Both the position numbers and the translations under genes were made by a program. Below are positions 52,295 to 52,550 of a DNA stretch of 52,550 nt, one piece after another; within the stretch, counting starts at the first letter, position 1; each line of letters begins with the position of its first letter. Under the pieces are notes generated by a model. It was not told the origin of the DNA and searched no databases. It saw nothing but the letters and a program-made list of their open reading frames with translations. Source of the DNA: Lachnospiraceae bacterium (GTDB lineage: Bacteria > Bacillota > Clostridia > Lachnospirales > Lachnospiraceae); the NCBI GenBank assembly GCA_017938285.1, contig JAGBBW010000148.1, forward strand, positions 1-52,550, in the 5' to 3' direction.

Positions 52295-52550
52295 TATAGT
52301 TCTCCTTGTTTTTACTCATAAAGTTCTCTGCCTTTTGCGCAAATTATAACATGCCATATTTAAAATCACAATAACAATATCGCTTTTCACAATCGTTAAA
52401 TTCTTTTTATGTTACTGTTCACACTATTTTACGGTTCTGGTAGTTTTTGGAGAGAAAATATCCATGTCCGCCTAGCTCTTCCTACAACAGTTCGTTCTTG
52501 TCGAACATGCCGATAAAAGTGATTGCCACGCACCAGGAAATGTACGGCTA
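52295..52550. other. Right-edge spacer upstream of thiI
   Basis: AT-rich up to about 52430, then a stretch with a GTTCG/CGAAC hairpin (about 52490-52507). A minus-strand frame is open from the edge to 52429, but its Arg-rich product is not recognisable. Another frame (ending FIGMFDKNELL) could be the tail of a gene beyond the edge. Not enough to call a gene. Confidence 0.3.

Noticed and set aside
52429-52550. Arg-rich minus-strand frame at the right edge
   Set aside because: No homology signal and other frames look equally plausible; it cannot be judged from a 120-bp fragment.

Overview
The window looks like chromosomal DNA of a spore-forming Lachnospiraceae-type Clostridium relative. The evidence is a full set of low-to-mid GC Firmicute housekeeping genes (argH, argS, thiI, mtaB, the block ireB-ruvX-DUF1292-rnj-mltG-like-trmR-trhP), a sporulation sigma-K gene, AGGAGG-type ribosome binding sites and TTGACA/TATAAT promoters. 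No rRNA, tRNA, CRISPR array or intact insertion sequence was found. Most genes are on the minus strand.

Layout. 1-1503: a Pro/Thr-rich membrane protein (cut by the window edge) coupled to an IS200-like protein that has lost its HUH motif, then a PH-like membrane protein. 2413-13352: a 13-gene minus-strand operon for a very divergent Tad/Flp-type secretion or pilus machine (CpaB-like, three CpaE/TadZ-like proteins with broken P-loops, a CpaF/TadA ATPase, a truncated CpaF-like paralogue, a TadB/C-like membrane protein and six small or unusual membrane-anchored proteins). 13653-18134: a Ca2+ P-type ATPase, a small protein and argH on the plus strand. 18208-22437: argS, a DUF815 AAA+ ATPase and an SH3-stalk-membrane protein. 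22723-24997: a PadR-HAAS-DUF4097-PspC envelope-stress type cluster with a clear palindromic operator in its promoter. 25237-27560: a nucleoid-associated (NA37) gene interrupted by an in-frame TAG, and an AI-2E family transporter.

27733-39115 is the most striking part. Two minus-strand transcription units carry three tandem dynamin-like GTPases, an 830-residue Sel1/CFI-box protein and a WYL regulator (unit 1), then a YeeP/Era-like GTPase and an LRAT/NlpC-superfamily protein (unit 2). Both units have the same 17-bp inverted repeat (ATGACAC-NNN-TTGTCAT) placed exactly 10 bp upstream of a -10 hexamer, so the seven genes form one regulon, probably under the WYL protein. I infer a membrane-acting, phage-defence-like or membrane-stress system that I do not recognise as a described one. 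A MITE-like Y-shaped inverted repeat abuts its distal end.

39239-52294 returns to housekeeping: an RlmI-like rRNA methyltransferase, GtrA, a second AI-2E transporter, sigK without pro-sequence, the tRNA ho5U/mo5U pair trhP-trmR (trhP split by a frameshift at an in-phase A_AAT_TTT slippery heptamer), mltG-like, rnj, DUF1292, ruvX, ireB, mtaB, an HPr-like protein lacking the active-site His, and thiI.
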